Assembly: GCA_944990035.1 (NCBI GenBank)
Contig: CALYLX010000066.1
Location: 62,001 to 126,000 of the forward strand
Reading direction: 5' to 3'
Length of the DNA stretch: 64,000 bases
From: Clitopilus passeckerianus
Taxonomy: Eukaryota; Basidiomycota; Agaricomycetes; Agaricales; Entolomataceae
A model generated the notes under the pieces. The model had not been told where the DNA came from, searched no databases, and was given only the letters and a program-made list of their open reading frames with translations. A program made the translations under genes and the position numbers. Positions 22,682-33,084 of this stretch are shown here, in pieces (the first letter of the stretch is position 1; every line of letters starts with the position of its first letter).

Positions 22682-25600
22682 ATGTCCCCTCCATCGTTGC
22701 TGGCGTTGCTCCTGCTTGTTCCCTATGTTCTCGCCCAGTCTTCATCTCAACTGACCATTGCAGTCCCAACCGCTAGTTCTTCAGCGGCTTCGACAGCATC
22801 CTCAGGCTCATCGGCGGTTTCCATTCCAATCCCCACTGTTTCGTCCCCTGCCTCATCCTCAGCACCTGCCTCCGAGTCTTCAATCACTTCAGAGGCTTCT
22901 TCAGCAGCTCCCTCTGGCAATACCTTTACCACCATCCCAATCCCAACCCCGTCAGGCTCCTTCACCCCATTCCCCACGCCTTCTCAGCCCCCCGTACCAG
23001 GAATCTTCCCTGCAACTGACCCGAAGAACCCTCCTGATGTTTGTCAATGAAACTTGAATGATTTCAATTTGAGCTAACTATTAATACGTCAGGTCGGATC
23101 TACCGTTGTCCCGGATTTCGCCCCAGCTTGGGCAGTTGCGATTGCTAAAGCCAAGAAAAAGGTTAGTCGAAGCCGTTTCAAAATTACCCATGAGGTATTG
23201 CATTGGGTGGTGTCGGCAAGATTGCCCCGCATACATCATTCAGTACTGTTGCACAGCCTGCGTTTGATGTTGACACTCAAGACGCGTCGTATACGCGACC
23301 TCGACAAGATTTTCGTGATTGGGCAGTGTACTGACGCGTTTCTTCCAGATTGCCAACTATACACTTGAAGAAAAAGTCAGTATCGCTACTGGTGTTGGCT
23401 GGACGGGTGGTCGATGTGTTGTAAGTGAGATCACGGGTAAAGCCGACAGAGTGCTAAATATGAGCATTAGGGTAATATTCCGTCGATCGAGCCAGCCAAT
23501 GGACGAGGCTGGCCGGGACTTTGCCTCGAGGTAAATCTCCCCCTCCTTCGGACCGACCTTGTGTATTGAAATGCATCTTTTGAACAGGATTCTCCCCTCG
23601 GTGTTCGTAATGCCGATTACGTCACTGGGTTCCCTACTGGAGTAAGCACGGCAGCAACGTCCGTGGCTTTTGTTGAACCCATTTCTTTTTTTCTAACTGA
23701 GTTGAATTTCATAGATGGAGCCGTCGTCTGTTCCGCAAGAGAGGTTTGGCTATGGGCAAGGAGCACGTTGGAAAAGGAGTTAACGTTGCCCTTGGTCCTA
23801 TGATGAACATGGGTCGTGTTGCTGGTGGTGGACGAAACTGGGAAGGCTTTGGTGCTGATCCATTTTTGACCGGTGAAGCTGCATACGAGACCATTCTTGG
23901 ATTGCAAGCTGCTGGCGTCCAAGCTTGCGCTAAACATCTCATCAACAAGTAGGTTGCTTTCGTGCTCAATAGGTGCACGTAACTTACGGCTCTCGCAGTG
24001 AGCAAGAACACAAGCGAACTCAATCAACCTCCGACGTAGATGACAGGACTCAGCACGAGATTTACGCACATCCATTCTTGAGGAGTGTCATGGCCGGTGT
24101 GGCCAGCGTCATGTGCAGCTACAGTAAGTCAATTCTCTCTTCATCTTTGGGGTTTCTTTAAAATGCCTTATAGATCTCATCAATGGCACCTATGCTTGTG
24201 AAAATGACAAGATTCAGAATGACATCCTGAAGCGCGAATACGGATTCCAAGGATACATCATGTCCGATTGGCAGGCGTAAGTCCCAATGTCCTTAAATCC
24301 AGCTTTCTCCAGCCTGAACAATTGGAAGAACCCACTCCACCATCTCTGTTGCAACTGGTCTCGACGTAAGAGCAACTTGAACCACACATTCTTGTTCCTC
24401 CGACACTAAACATGGTTGCAGATGACCATGCCTGGCGATATCACTTTCAACTCTGGGGATACCTACTTCGGCGCTAACCTCACTGCTGCCGTCCAGAACG
24501 GAACCATCTCTCAAGCTCGAGTGGACGACATGGGTAAGCTGTTTTTGAAAAAGCTATGGTGCGAACGAGCGCTGACTTGCTTGCTATATAGCCACTCGTA
24601 TCCTCGCTGGATGGTACCTCCTCCGTCAAGACTCGCCTAGTTACCCCGCAGTCAACTTCGACGCGTTCCAGCCTGACAATGAGACCACCAATGCACATAT
24701 CGATGTTCAGGACGACCATTACAAGGTCGTCCGAGAAATCGGTGCAGCAAGCGTCGTTTTACTTAAGAATGTCAACAACGCTTTGCCTTTGAACAAGCCA
24801 AGAAGTCTCGTCTTACTTGGAAGTGACGCTGGTCCAGGAAGGATCGGGCCCAACGAGTTCGGCGACCAGGTAAGAAACATTTATTCCCTTAGTATCTCCT
24901 CGAAGAGCTAACTTCGACTATGTATAGGGTGGAAGCGACGGTATCCTCGCCATGGGATGGGGTTCCGGAACTGCTAACTTCACGTACCTGATTTCGGTAC
25001 GCAAATAGCCTCTTTCCTTCCACAGACTTCGCCTGACTGACCTGAAATCTGAAGCCTTACGAAGCAATTCAACAACGTGCCCGTAAAGATCGCACCAGCG
25101 TCTCATGGTTCTTCGACGATTTCAATCTCGATCGTGCCGGAAATGTCGCTATCAAGAAATCTGCTGCTCTCGTCTTCATCAGCTCCGATTCAGGAGAAGG
25201 CTACATCACCGTTGACGGCAACGAGGGCGACAGGAAGAACTTGACTGCATGGCATGGCGGTGATGCTCTTGTCCAGGCCGTCGCTGCACAAAACAAGAAC
25301 ACCATCGTCGTTGTTCATAGCGTCGGACCTCTGATTGTTGAACCTTGGATCGAGCACCCTAACATCACTGCAGTGCGTATGAACTTGTTTTGGTTGAAGC
25401 TCGAAATCTAAGCCTTTGGCAGGTGCTTTGGGCAGGTGTACCTGGTACAGAGGCTGGCAACGCAATCACGGACGTGCTCTACGGGGATGTGAACCCATCG
25501 GGCAGGCTCCCTTATACCATCGCCAAACAACCATCCGACTACTCTGCTCAGCTTGTCCTTGGTGGTGGGCCAGACGAGATTCTTACAATCCCTTATACTG

Positions 25601-26277
25601 AAGGGTGGGTACTTTCCACCAAAATTCCGCAATAGGCGATACTGATTACTTTCAGGCTTGAGATCGATTACAGGCATTTCGACGCTGTGGGTCCCTTTCG
25701 CAATATGTTATTAGTTACAATTAGCTAACATTGCTATCCTCTCAGAAAAACATCACACCGAGATACGAGTTTGGTTACGGTCTCAGCTATACCAAGTTCA
25801 AGTACAGCAACCTCCACATTCAGCGCATTCAACGTCCAGACGGTGTCCAAGATAACCTCGAGAAGGCTTGGGACAATGGGCAGGCAAGCCCCATATCTGA
25901 AGGCTCCTCCACTGCACTCTGGTAAGGGCAACATTAACTCTACGAATGGATTGTTGCTTATTCGAATTATTAGGCTTCATCAACCCCTCTACCGTGTCAC
26001 ATTCAACGTCCAGAACACAGGCAAAGTTACTGGCACTGAGATTCCTCAGCTCTATCTCAACATGCCTGCTTCTGCTGGGGAGCCACCTTCGATCCTGAAG
26101 GGCTTCACCGATATAGAGATACGCCCCGGACAGAGCCAAACCGCCACTATATACCTTTCGAGATATGACCTTTCAATCTGGGACGTCGAAAAGCAAGGTT
26201 GGAGGAAGCCTGCTGGCAAGATTGGCGTTACAGTTGGAGCTAGTAGCAGGGATGCAAGGCTGAAGGGCTCCATTTGA
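22682..26277 (+). CDS. Secreted GH3 beta-glucosidase
   Basis: The ATG at 22682 starts a clear signal peptide ([20 protein letters not shown]). A Ser/Ala/Pro-rich linker of about 75 residues follows, then the GH3 catalytic module. The latter shows [46 protein letters not shown] and the substrate-binding block KHLINNEQEHKR. The nucleophile aspartate lies in [12 protein letters not shown] and is followed by GLDMTMPGD. The second domain has ASVVLLKN and [21 protein letters not shown]-terminal fibronectin-III-like domain ([27 protein letters not shown]) ends at the TGA 26275-26277. It is roughly 900 residues in more than ten exons. It would hydrolyse cellobiose and short beta-glucans outside the cell. 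One donor reads GTCCGT (23659). Confidence 0.93.
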
Positions 26278-26539
26278 GGCGGTGGCGAGCTAGATGACTG
26301 ACCAAAATCTGACTTTTGAATGACTGTGTTCTTGCTACGAACTATTACCACGAACAAAATGCACTATACCTGATGAACATTGTCTTGCCATACCCCATTT
26401 TGGCTGAAGGACTCTAATATCTTTGGTTTGTACCAACATTTTGATTTGAAAACTGGACATCACTGCGAAAGCTGAAGTGACTATATTCCGGCTAAGAGAC
26501 TCTAGAGGCTGATCTCCTCCTCCTTGTTGAGAAGTCGGC

Positions 26540-27700
26540 CTATTGGCACATGCTGTGATTAAGATCAGGACATTGGTAAAAATACCGAAGTGACTCACCC
26601 TCCATGCCCCCGGCCACCATAATGACTTCCCCGCTCAAATGCCCAGAAACAAGGGGAGACGCGACGATGGCAATTTGATTGGCAATATCGATTGGCTCTG
26701 CGATTTTCCTCAAAGGTGTACTGTTTCAAATTGTTAGCAGGACTACGGGGAGAGTGACATTAAAAAATCCTTTACGTTGCCATAGCTCGGTAGATGATCT
26801 CAGGCTTGCTTAGAGCTTCTTCAGCCATTGCCTAGAAGGGAATTAGTCATGGAGCGAGTAGTCGAGAAAGCAATGCTCACTGTCCTAACCCAGCCGGGAG
26901 CAATGCAATTGACGCGTCCTTTTGGTGCAATTTTGACGATTTCATTCTTCAATGAGTTAGTTAAGCCGTACATGAGTGCTATACCCCCTTCGTTATTGGC
27001 TTTCAGCGACTTGTTTCAAGAACGCTTACCACTCTTTGAAGAAGCATAATCAGCATTTCCTGCCTCGCCTGACATATCTTCGTAAGCTCAAGGAAGTCAA
27101 GGCAACGTGGGCCGTAGTCACCATATTTCCCGGCCGTGCTTCCGGTGAATATAATGGACGCTGACTCTTTCAAATCATCGTTGGCAGCCCTGAGACCTCT
27201 GAGGTATTCCCTCGACACCAGGAAAGATGAAGTCAGGTTGACATCGAGAACGGTCTTCCACCTCTCAAGAGACATATCAACAAGGGCTTGCTCGGTGCGA
27301 GAAATAGCATGGTTGACTATAACAATTTGGACCGTGCCAAAATTGGCAGCTGCCTCTGAGAAGAGGCGACAGACATCGTCTTCGCTGGAGAGATCAGCAG
27401 AAAGCCCCCGAATTTTTGTTACTTCGTGTTTTTTGACCAGAGGTTCGAGGGGTTTGCAGTTGAGGTTGTAGTGAGCTGTGACCCTTGCTCCTTGTTCTAA
27501 GCAGATAAGTGGTATTCTTGAGCCTATCAGCGGATTGAATTGAATATTATTCACGGACGTAGAAAGACCTCTGCTGTTGCCAATCCGATACCTCCGCTAG
27601 CACCTGGTTTTGATAGCAAATGAGAAAGAAGCCAGGTCTTACATGAGGCTGAGAAAATACCTGTAATGAGGACATGCACATCTTTTAATCCAAGATCCAT
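26540..27700 (-). CDS. Short-chain dehydrogenase/reductase (SDR), 3-oxoacyl-reductase-like
   Basis: The start ATG is at 27698-27700 (MDLGLKDVHVLITG). Spliced exons give the NADPH-binding motif ITGASGGIGLATAEVFL, then QQGARVTAHYN, the IVIVNHAI segment (NNAG-like) and SIIFTGSTAGKYG. They continue into GEAGNADYASSKS with the catalytic Tyr-x-x-x-Lys. After that come NEIVKIAPKGRVNCIAPGWV and, after an intron, the C-terminal PLVSGHLSGEVIMVAGGMEG. Reading through the last exon gives a stop at 26540-26542. A splice at GGTGAGT near 26596 would give a different tail. The substrate is unknown. Family members reduce 3-oxo groups or oxidise sugars and alcohols. The order of elements and the length, about 270 residues, are normal. 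Confidence 0.85.
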
Positions 27701-27934
27701 CTTTTAGTTCCCTCGAGTTTCACAGTCGTTCAAGTTAAGATGGCGAGTCAGGGTTGGAGTCAGTTCGTTAATCCGCTCAGATGTGGCGGTACAACGGATC
27801 TCGGTCCGTTCTTTCTGAAGTCATGTCACGTGAACTGAAGAAGAGTTTTCAAGCTCCGCTCTTGCACGCGAAAGTTGAACTTCGACTCGGAGGCATTGTC
27901 TCAACGAACCAACTCCTAACGATCCATTGACAAC

Positions 27935-29015
27935 ATGGTAAGGACCATTCGCAGAACCCTAAGATACCAGACTGACCGGAATCTTCGCCTGAATAGCCTG
28001 CTAGTGCCACAGCCATCCGCCGCATCATGCGCGAGCTTACCGAGCTCAAGAAGAACCCACCCGAGGGCATTAGGATCCAGACGAATGAGGAAGATATGCT
28101 GGACGTAACCGGCATAATACAAGGCCCAGGTCAGCTCCTAGTTCTATAACGCGCGTCTTACGCGTTCTCCTGAAGTTCTATGAAACAAACTGACCGGACG
28201 TCATTCTGAATTTAGAGGGCACTCCGTATGCTGGCGGTTACTTCAGAATCAAGTTCAAGTTCACGGAAGAGTTCCCTGCAGCACCTCCTAAATGTACGCT
28301 ATTGACATTTCCTAATCCGAACCTCTCAAGTTGATGCATCCTCGCAGGTTGGTTCGCTACCAAGATCTTCCACCCAAACGTTTCTAGTGCAGGGGAGATT
28401 TGCGTCAACACTTTGAAGAAGGATTGGAAGTCAACATACGGAATTGAACATATTCTCGTAACCGTCAAGTGCCTCCTCATCTATCCCAACCCAGAATCTG
28501 CCCTCGATGAAGAAGCCGGCAAGTTGCTTCTGGAAGATTACTCCAGCTACTGTAGCCGGGCAAAACTCATAACGAGTGTACATGCGACCCCTAGGACACG
28601 ACCGGTTGAGTTTGAGACACTATCGGCATCGTTGTCATCTAAAGAGTCTGCACCTTCGGCATCATCCTCATCTACCCCAGCGTCATCATCAGCGACACCT
28701 GCTGTTAACCCCATTCTGCGTTCGCCACCGTTATCATCTAGTGGGCCAACTTCGGCATTCAATCTTCCTATTGGAACTAAAGTTGCAACTTCGTCCGCTA
28801 AATCTTCTGGCTGTGGTGACAAGGAGGCGGCACCCAAGGAACGCCATGCATCACCTGCCCCACTTGGTACAGCTGACTCGAACGTCAGTTCCCTAAAATC
28901 ACCTGTCCTGACGCCTCCAACAACTACGTCTGCACCCAAGGCAGTTAAACGGGCGGCGACAGGAGCTGCAGCTACAAACGCTGAGAAGCGGAAGAAGGCC
29001 CTCAAGCGTCTATGA
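27935..29015 (+). CDS. UBE2S-type E2 ubiquitin-conjugating enzyme
   Basis: The E2 core reads [37 protein letters not shown], then [20 protein letters not shown] with the catalytic cysteine, and [18 protein letters not shown]. This is the pattern of animal UBE2S. A Ser/Pro/Ala-rich tail of about 130 residues follows and ends in KRKKALKRL, closely like the basic ...RALRRL tail with which UBE2S docks on the APC/C. To keep the frame, the first exon must be only the ATG at 27935-27937, followed by a 59-base intron, with the coding frame resuming at 27997 ([11 protein letters not shown]). Two more introns follow. By family role it would extend K11-type ubiquitin chains on APC/C substrates. Confidence 0.88.
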
Positions 29016-29346
29016 GACCTAACTTCGTTTCCATCTTCATGTGACTTGTTATTATTGCTGTTTTGCTACTTTGATTGCTAGGTATATCAAGCTTTCGGAT
29101 GTTATGTATCGTCGCAACCTTACTGTTGCATACCCTTGTTGTATACTACCATAATTTACCGCACCATCACGGACTGGGCATTGCATGTATTATACATGTC
29201 CTCCATCCATACTTCCTATGTTTCGCAGGCTTTGCAGCCCTCACACGTTCGAGGGTTCTTACGTAACAGTGTCAGTGTAAAAGGCCAGCACATTGCCAGT
29301 GAAGCGCTCCGACTTTCACGACGCGTCCACGACCGGTTTCTTCACG
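29016..29346. other. Intergenic region
   Basis: About 330 bases lie between the E2 gene and the methyltransferase gene. No coding frame is supported. It holds the E2 3' UTR and the promoter of the next gene. Confidence 0.5.
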
Positions 29347-30256
29347 ATGTCTGTTCTCTTCAACATCCTAGACTATGTAGACTTCTCCAAGACGAGTTTT
29401 CTCGTATCTCTGCTCGCAATAACGTTCAATCCCCTCGCTTGGAATATTGTGGCTCGGAATGGTAAGGATTGGCGCTGGCCCGGTCACCTGGGACTTCCTG
29501 GATATATCTTGACACTGACCTCATCCATAGAATATAGAAACAAAACTATAACACGTATCTTTGGAGGAAGTGTGTACAATGGATGCTATTTCCTTGCGGT
29601 GATGATTTTCTCCTTCGGTATCCTACGAGATTCTCTGCAAGTATCAGTGGATTTTATACCTGCATTCATTCTTACCATTCCGTTTAGATACCACCGCGCT
29701 TTGGAGGAGCAACCGCGTCAAGCCATCCTGCCAGAGCCTTTAGCTACAGTTATCCCATTGGCACTTGGTGCTCTCGGTCAGATCTTTGTGTTGACCTCGA
29801 CATGGGCATTAGGCATTACTGGTACTTTTTTGGGCGACTACTTTGGAATTCTGATGGACGCACGAGTTGAGGGGTAAGTGCATCTTCTCACTCCTTCCTG
29901 AGTGTTCTTCACTGATAATGCTTTTCCTGTATAGATTTCCCTTCAATGTTCTCAGAGATCCTATGTACGTCGGTAGTACCATGTGCTTTGCCGCTGGTGC
30001 TCTCTGGTAAGCCATTATCCTTTCAATCGAGAAAACCTCTAATGAATGTGGTCTTGAAGGTACGAACGTCCTGCTGGCCTCCTGATAACGGCCTATGTCT
30101 ACATCGTCTACATCATCGCTCTGCGCTATGAGGGGTATGCACATTCCGTCCCTCTTGCGGCCCCGGATACTCATTTGGTTTTTCAGTCCTTTTACCGACA
30201 AAATCTACGCCAAGCGCGCAGAAGAGCGAGCCAAAGGCTCCAAAAAGTCGAACTAG
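29347..30256 (+). CDS. Phospholipid N-methyltransferase (Opi3/PEMT type)
   Basis: The ATG at 29347 gives MSVLFNILDYVDFSKTS, the first of four or so membrane helices. The diagnostic block is GITGTFLGDYFGILMDARVEG followed by FPFNVLRDPMYVGSTMCF, the SAM-binding and catalytic region of class II phosphatidylethanolamine methyltransferases. Then come a helix with YVYIVYIIALRYEGPF and a lysine-rich C-terminus, KIYAKRAEERAKGSKKSN. That di-lysine-rich end suits an ER protein. The length is about 200-220 residues, as in yeast Opi3. It would carry out the last methylations of phosphatidylethanolamine to phosphatidylcholine at the ER. There are three or four introns. Whether bases 29641-29687 are an intron or coding is unclear. 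Confidence 0.88.
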
Positions 30257-30541
30257 AGCTGCTGGATAGATGCTTTCGACGCTTTCGATTTGAGGAATTT
30301 ATCACTGTCACTACCCCTAACTAACTCTCATCAGTTACTCAATCTTCTTCCTGCATTTGTACAATTTGTAGCATGCATCTGACTGGTCTCAACACCTGAT
30401 TAATTGATTTACCCTTGTTCGCCCCCATGCCCCTTGTTCACCCTTTGACCAGGAATATAGAGGGTGTAATAAGTAGATTACAACGACCATACAGTATAGT
30501 GATCTAAGTGGGGATTATGTCGCCCATCGTCTCATTTGAAT

Positions 30542-32774
30542 TCAAGAGGACACTTGGTACTTCGAGATGACCTTGTCCCAAATCTCTTTGGTGTTCATAG
30601 TCGCTCCCAAACGGGAGGCAAGCAGGAAAGCACCACTCAGCTTCCTGTTCAAGCTATAGGTCTCTCTGGGTGGAGGAGTCAACCTATGCTGCAGCATGAC
30701 AGGAATGTGGGAACGAATTTCTGCGGTGACATCTGTCCATTTGGAACCTGGGCCAAAGTGGAAAGGCTGCTGGGTCGATTCTCGGAATGGTGTTGCAAGC
30801 AGCACCATTGAACGAACATGAGCGTCGACCATGATCTAGAGGTGTGATTAATAATTGATTGGATGGCTGAAGGAATCCGACACTAACCTCGTTCTCTTCT
30901 CCGGTAAGATAGCCTAACTTCAAACTCCATTCAATGCACCCTTCGCGGTCCTCATGTGCTGCGGCTTGGAGTAGTCTGAACCAGTTGTCCATGAACTCTT
31001 TGGTGTATTCCCGTGTTGCTCCGAAGTCGACGAGTTCAACCTAGTTCGAGATATCGATTAGCTATATCGACGCAGGTGGCACAGGAGGTACACGCACCTG
31101 TCGTGTTGATGTATTCCAAAGGAAATTGGACCAGTTAGGATCTGTCTGCATGGCCCTAAACTCGAACAACTCCTTCAAACACAGTTCCAACACCCAGGCA
31201 GCAATCTGGAGGGTCATTGCTATTAGATTGGGATATTCAATATGCTGAAAGTACCCACATCATTTCGATCCTCTTGACTCAACCCATTGAGATCTGCATC
31301 GCCGACACTTGTCCCTTCGACGCGTTCCATGATCAAAACGCTGTCCGTGCTCTTCTCCCAAACCCATGGCACTTTGTAGCGAGGGTCCTGGCCGAGATGG
31401 GAGGGAGAGCCAAAGAGCCGTAGAAAGGAGGCCTCCCGATTATATTTACATTCGTCGGCCAGCTCGTCCTTCATGACCTGGGGAGCACATTAGTCCGCTG
31501 CTTCGTGATAAGATGCAAAAAGCCATACGTCAATGGTTCGGTCCAAAAACAGCCCCTTCGGAAGAAGTCGCCCGGCAGTAAGAAGAATCTTGATATATCC
31601 CAAGTCGCTGTTGATTGAATTTGCAATGTTGGGGAACTGGATTTTGATTGCGACGGGTTCAGGGTTGCCAGTTGGTGAAGCTTCCGCAGTGAGGACGCCT
31701 GAGTGGACTTGACCAATGGATGCTGCTGCAAATGGGATGCGGTCGAAAGACGAGAAGTTTCCGGGCCAGCCGGGACCAAATGAGGCAGCCATGACTTGCT
31801 AGAAGTCGGGGTGAGCACGAACGAGGTGCCAGCAGAGGGGATGCAGCGAACCTCCATTTGCCAGTCTGGCATGTAATGAGCGCTGTCCTGTACCCTTCGG
31901 AAGATCTGGTCAACTTCTTTGGGTAAAACATGGGTGTCTGGAGTGCAAGGCGTCACTTCGGGTGGCAGGAATGAACAAATTTCAAACTAGCACACCTTGA
32001 ATGCTCAGAAACTGCCCGAGTTTCAATGCTGCACCTCTCATTTGAGAAAGCTTGGAGACGAGCCGCTTGATGTTCGCCTCGGTCATAAGTACAGGAGATT
32101 GGGAGGTACCAGAGGAGTCGCCAGTCCGACGCAAGAGCTCAGAGGCTGCTCCATATCCAAGAGACGCAGCTAGACCTTGAGAGGAAATTCAGCACGTTTT
32201 GAATGTACGTTCAACACAAAGAGTACCTCCGTAATGAAATAGGCGACCGAGCCTTGAAGATGGGACCTTGGACGACTGAAGATTGCGTACTGGGTGAGTT
32301 GGGCCCAGAAAAGTGTCTTTTGGGAGTTCCTAGGACAAAAATTAGTTTTAATTGACTTAAATACGTATATCTGCTCACAATTAAAGACGGTTCAACCTCG
32401 ATTGGCAGAGGTTCTGGTTCTGGTAGAGCAGCACTTTCCGCCTTGACAATTGGGTTCTCAACGACCAATTGGTCAACCCTTGGCCCTTCTTCTCTTGTAG
32501 GAGATTCTCTCAGCTCAGTAGCAGTATCTATCTTGCTCTTAGCCGGGGCGTATCCGTATTTTTCAACAGGAGTAGGAGCGTCCGACCCGTCAGTGCCGGT
32601 CTCTCCGAGAATGATGATTGTGTTACGTTCTGCAGGCGAAGCTGGTGGTGGGGTCCATCGAGTCGTCACAGCTCTCGGAGCGACTTGAGAAGCTCTGTAG
32701 CGGGCAGCATGAGAGAGGATGTTAGTAGCCGAGTATACGGCACAAAACCAGCTGTAAGCTGGACTAGGTGGCAT
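30542..32774 (-). CDS. COQ8/ABC1 (ADCK)-family atypical kinase
   Basis: The first ATG at 32772-32774 gives [18 protein letters not shown]. The open frame extends upstream but only with a GTG. After a variable Pro/Glu-rich stretch comes the family-specific N-terminal extension with the KxGQ motif ([11 protein letters not shown], about 32020). Then follow the Ala-rich nucleotide loop [11 protein letters not shown] in place of the usual glycine loop, [14 protein letters not shown], the catalytic [11 protein letters not shown], and VDFGATREY (DFG). All signature residues are present. It is about 640 residues in at least seven exons and ends at 30542. By family it supports ubiquinone biosynthesis at the mitochondrial inner membrane, acting as an ATPase or kinase in the CoQ synthome. 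Confidence 0.92.
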
Positions 32775-33084
32775 GACATCGTATGGAAGGAGTCCCTTCC
32801 TTGTTGGGTTATCAAAAAAATTTGACGCGTCGCTGTTCACATTCGGCTGTTACAAGAGTAGTTGCACAAAAAAACGACTAATTCAGACCCATGTATTTCT
32901 CTATACATAGCTAATATATGATTACGAGAACTTATCTAGGGAAGAGAGTATAGAGATTCCTCGTGCAGTATTTTATTATTGCAATTCGCAACGTATCAAT
33001 TCGGCAAGATATGAACAGGTCTTGGACAGGTGCATTCTAGAGCTGCGTAAAGTCGGTAAGCAGAGATTACTGCACATATTAGTA
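32775..33084. other. Intergenic region
   Basis: About 310 AT-rich bases lie between the COQ8 start and the 3' end of the downstream giant gene. Nothing coding is supported. It should hold the COQ8 promoter and the 3' UTR of the giant gene. Confidence 0.5.

Noticed and set aside
26335..26595. Extra last exon for the SDR gene (tail beginning ACANRPTSQQ)
   Set aside because: The SDR fold is already complete at VAGGMEG and the read-through stop at 26540 is simpler. The added tail has no SDR similarity.
14958..29015. A secondary-metabolite or lignocellulose gene cluster made of the GMC, GH3 and SDR genes
   Set aside because: Only one of each is present, the genes lie on both strands, and the nearby genes are housekeeping genes (Lon, E2, Opi3, COQ8). 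No synthase or specific regulator is seen.
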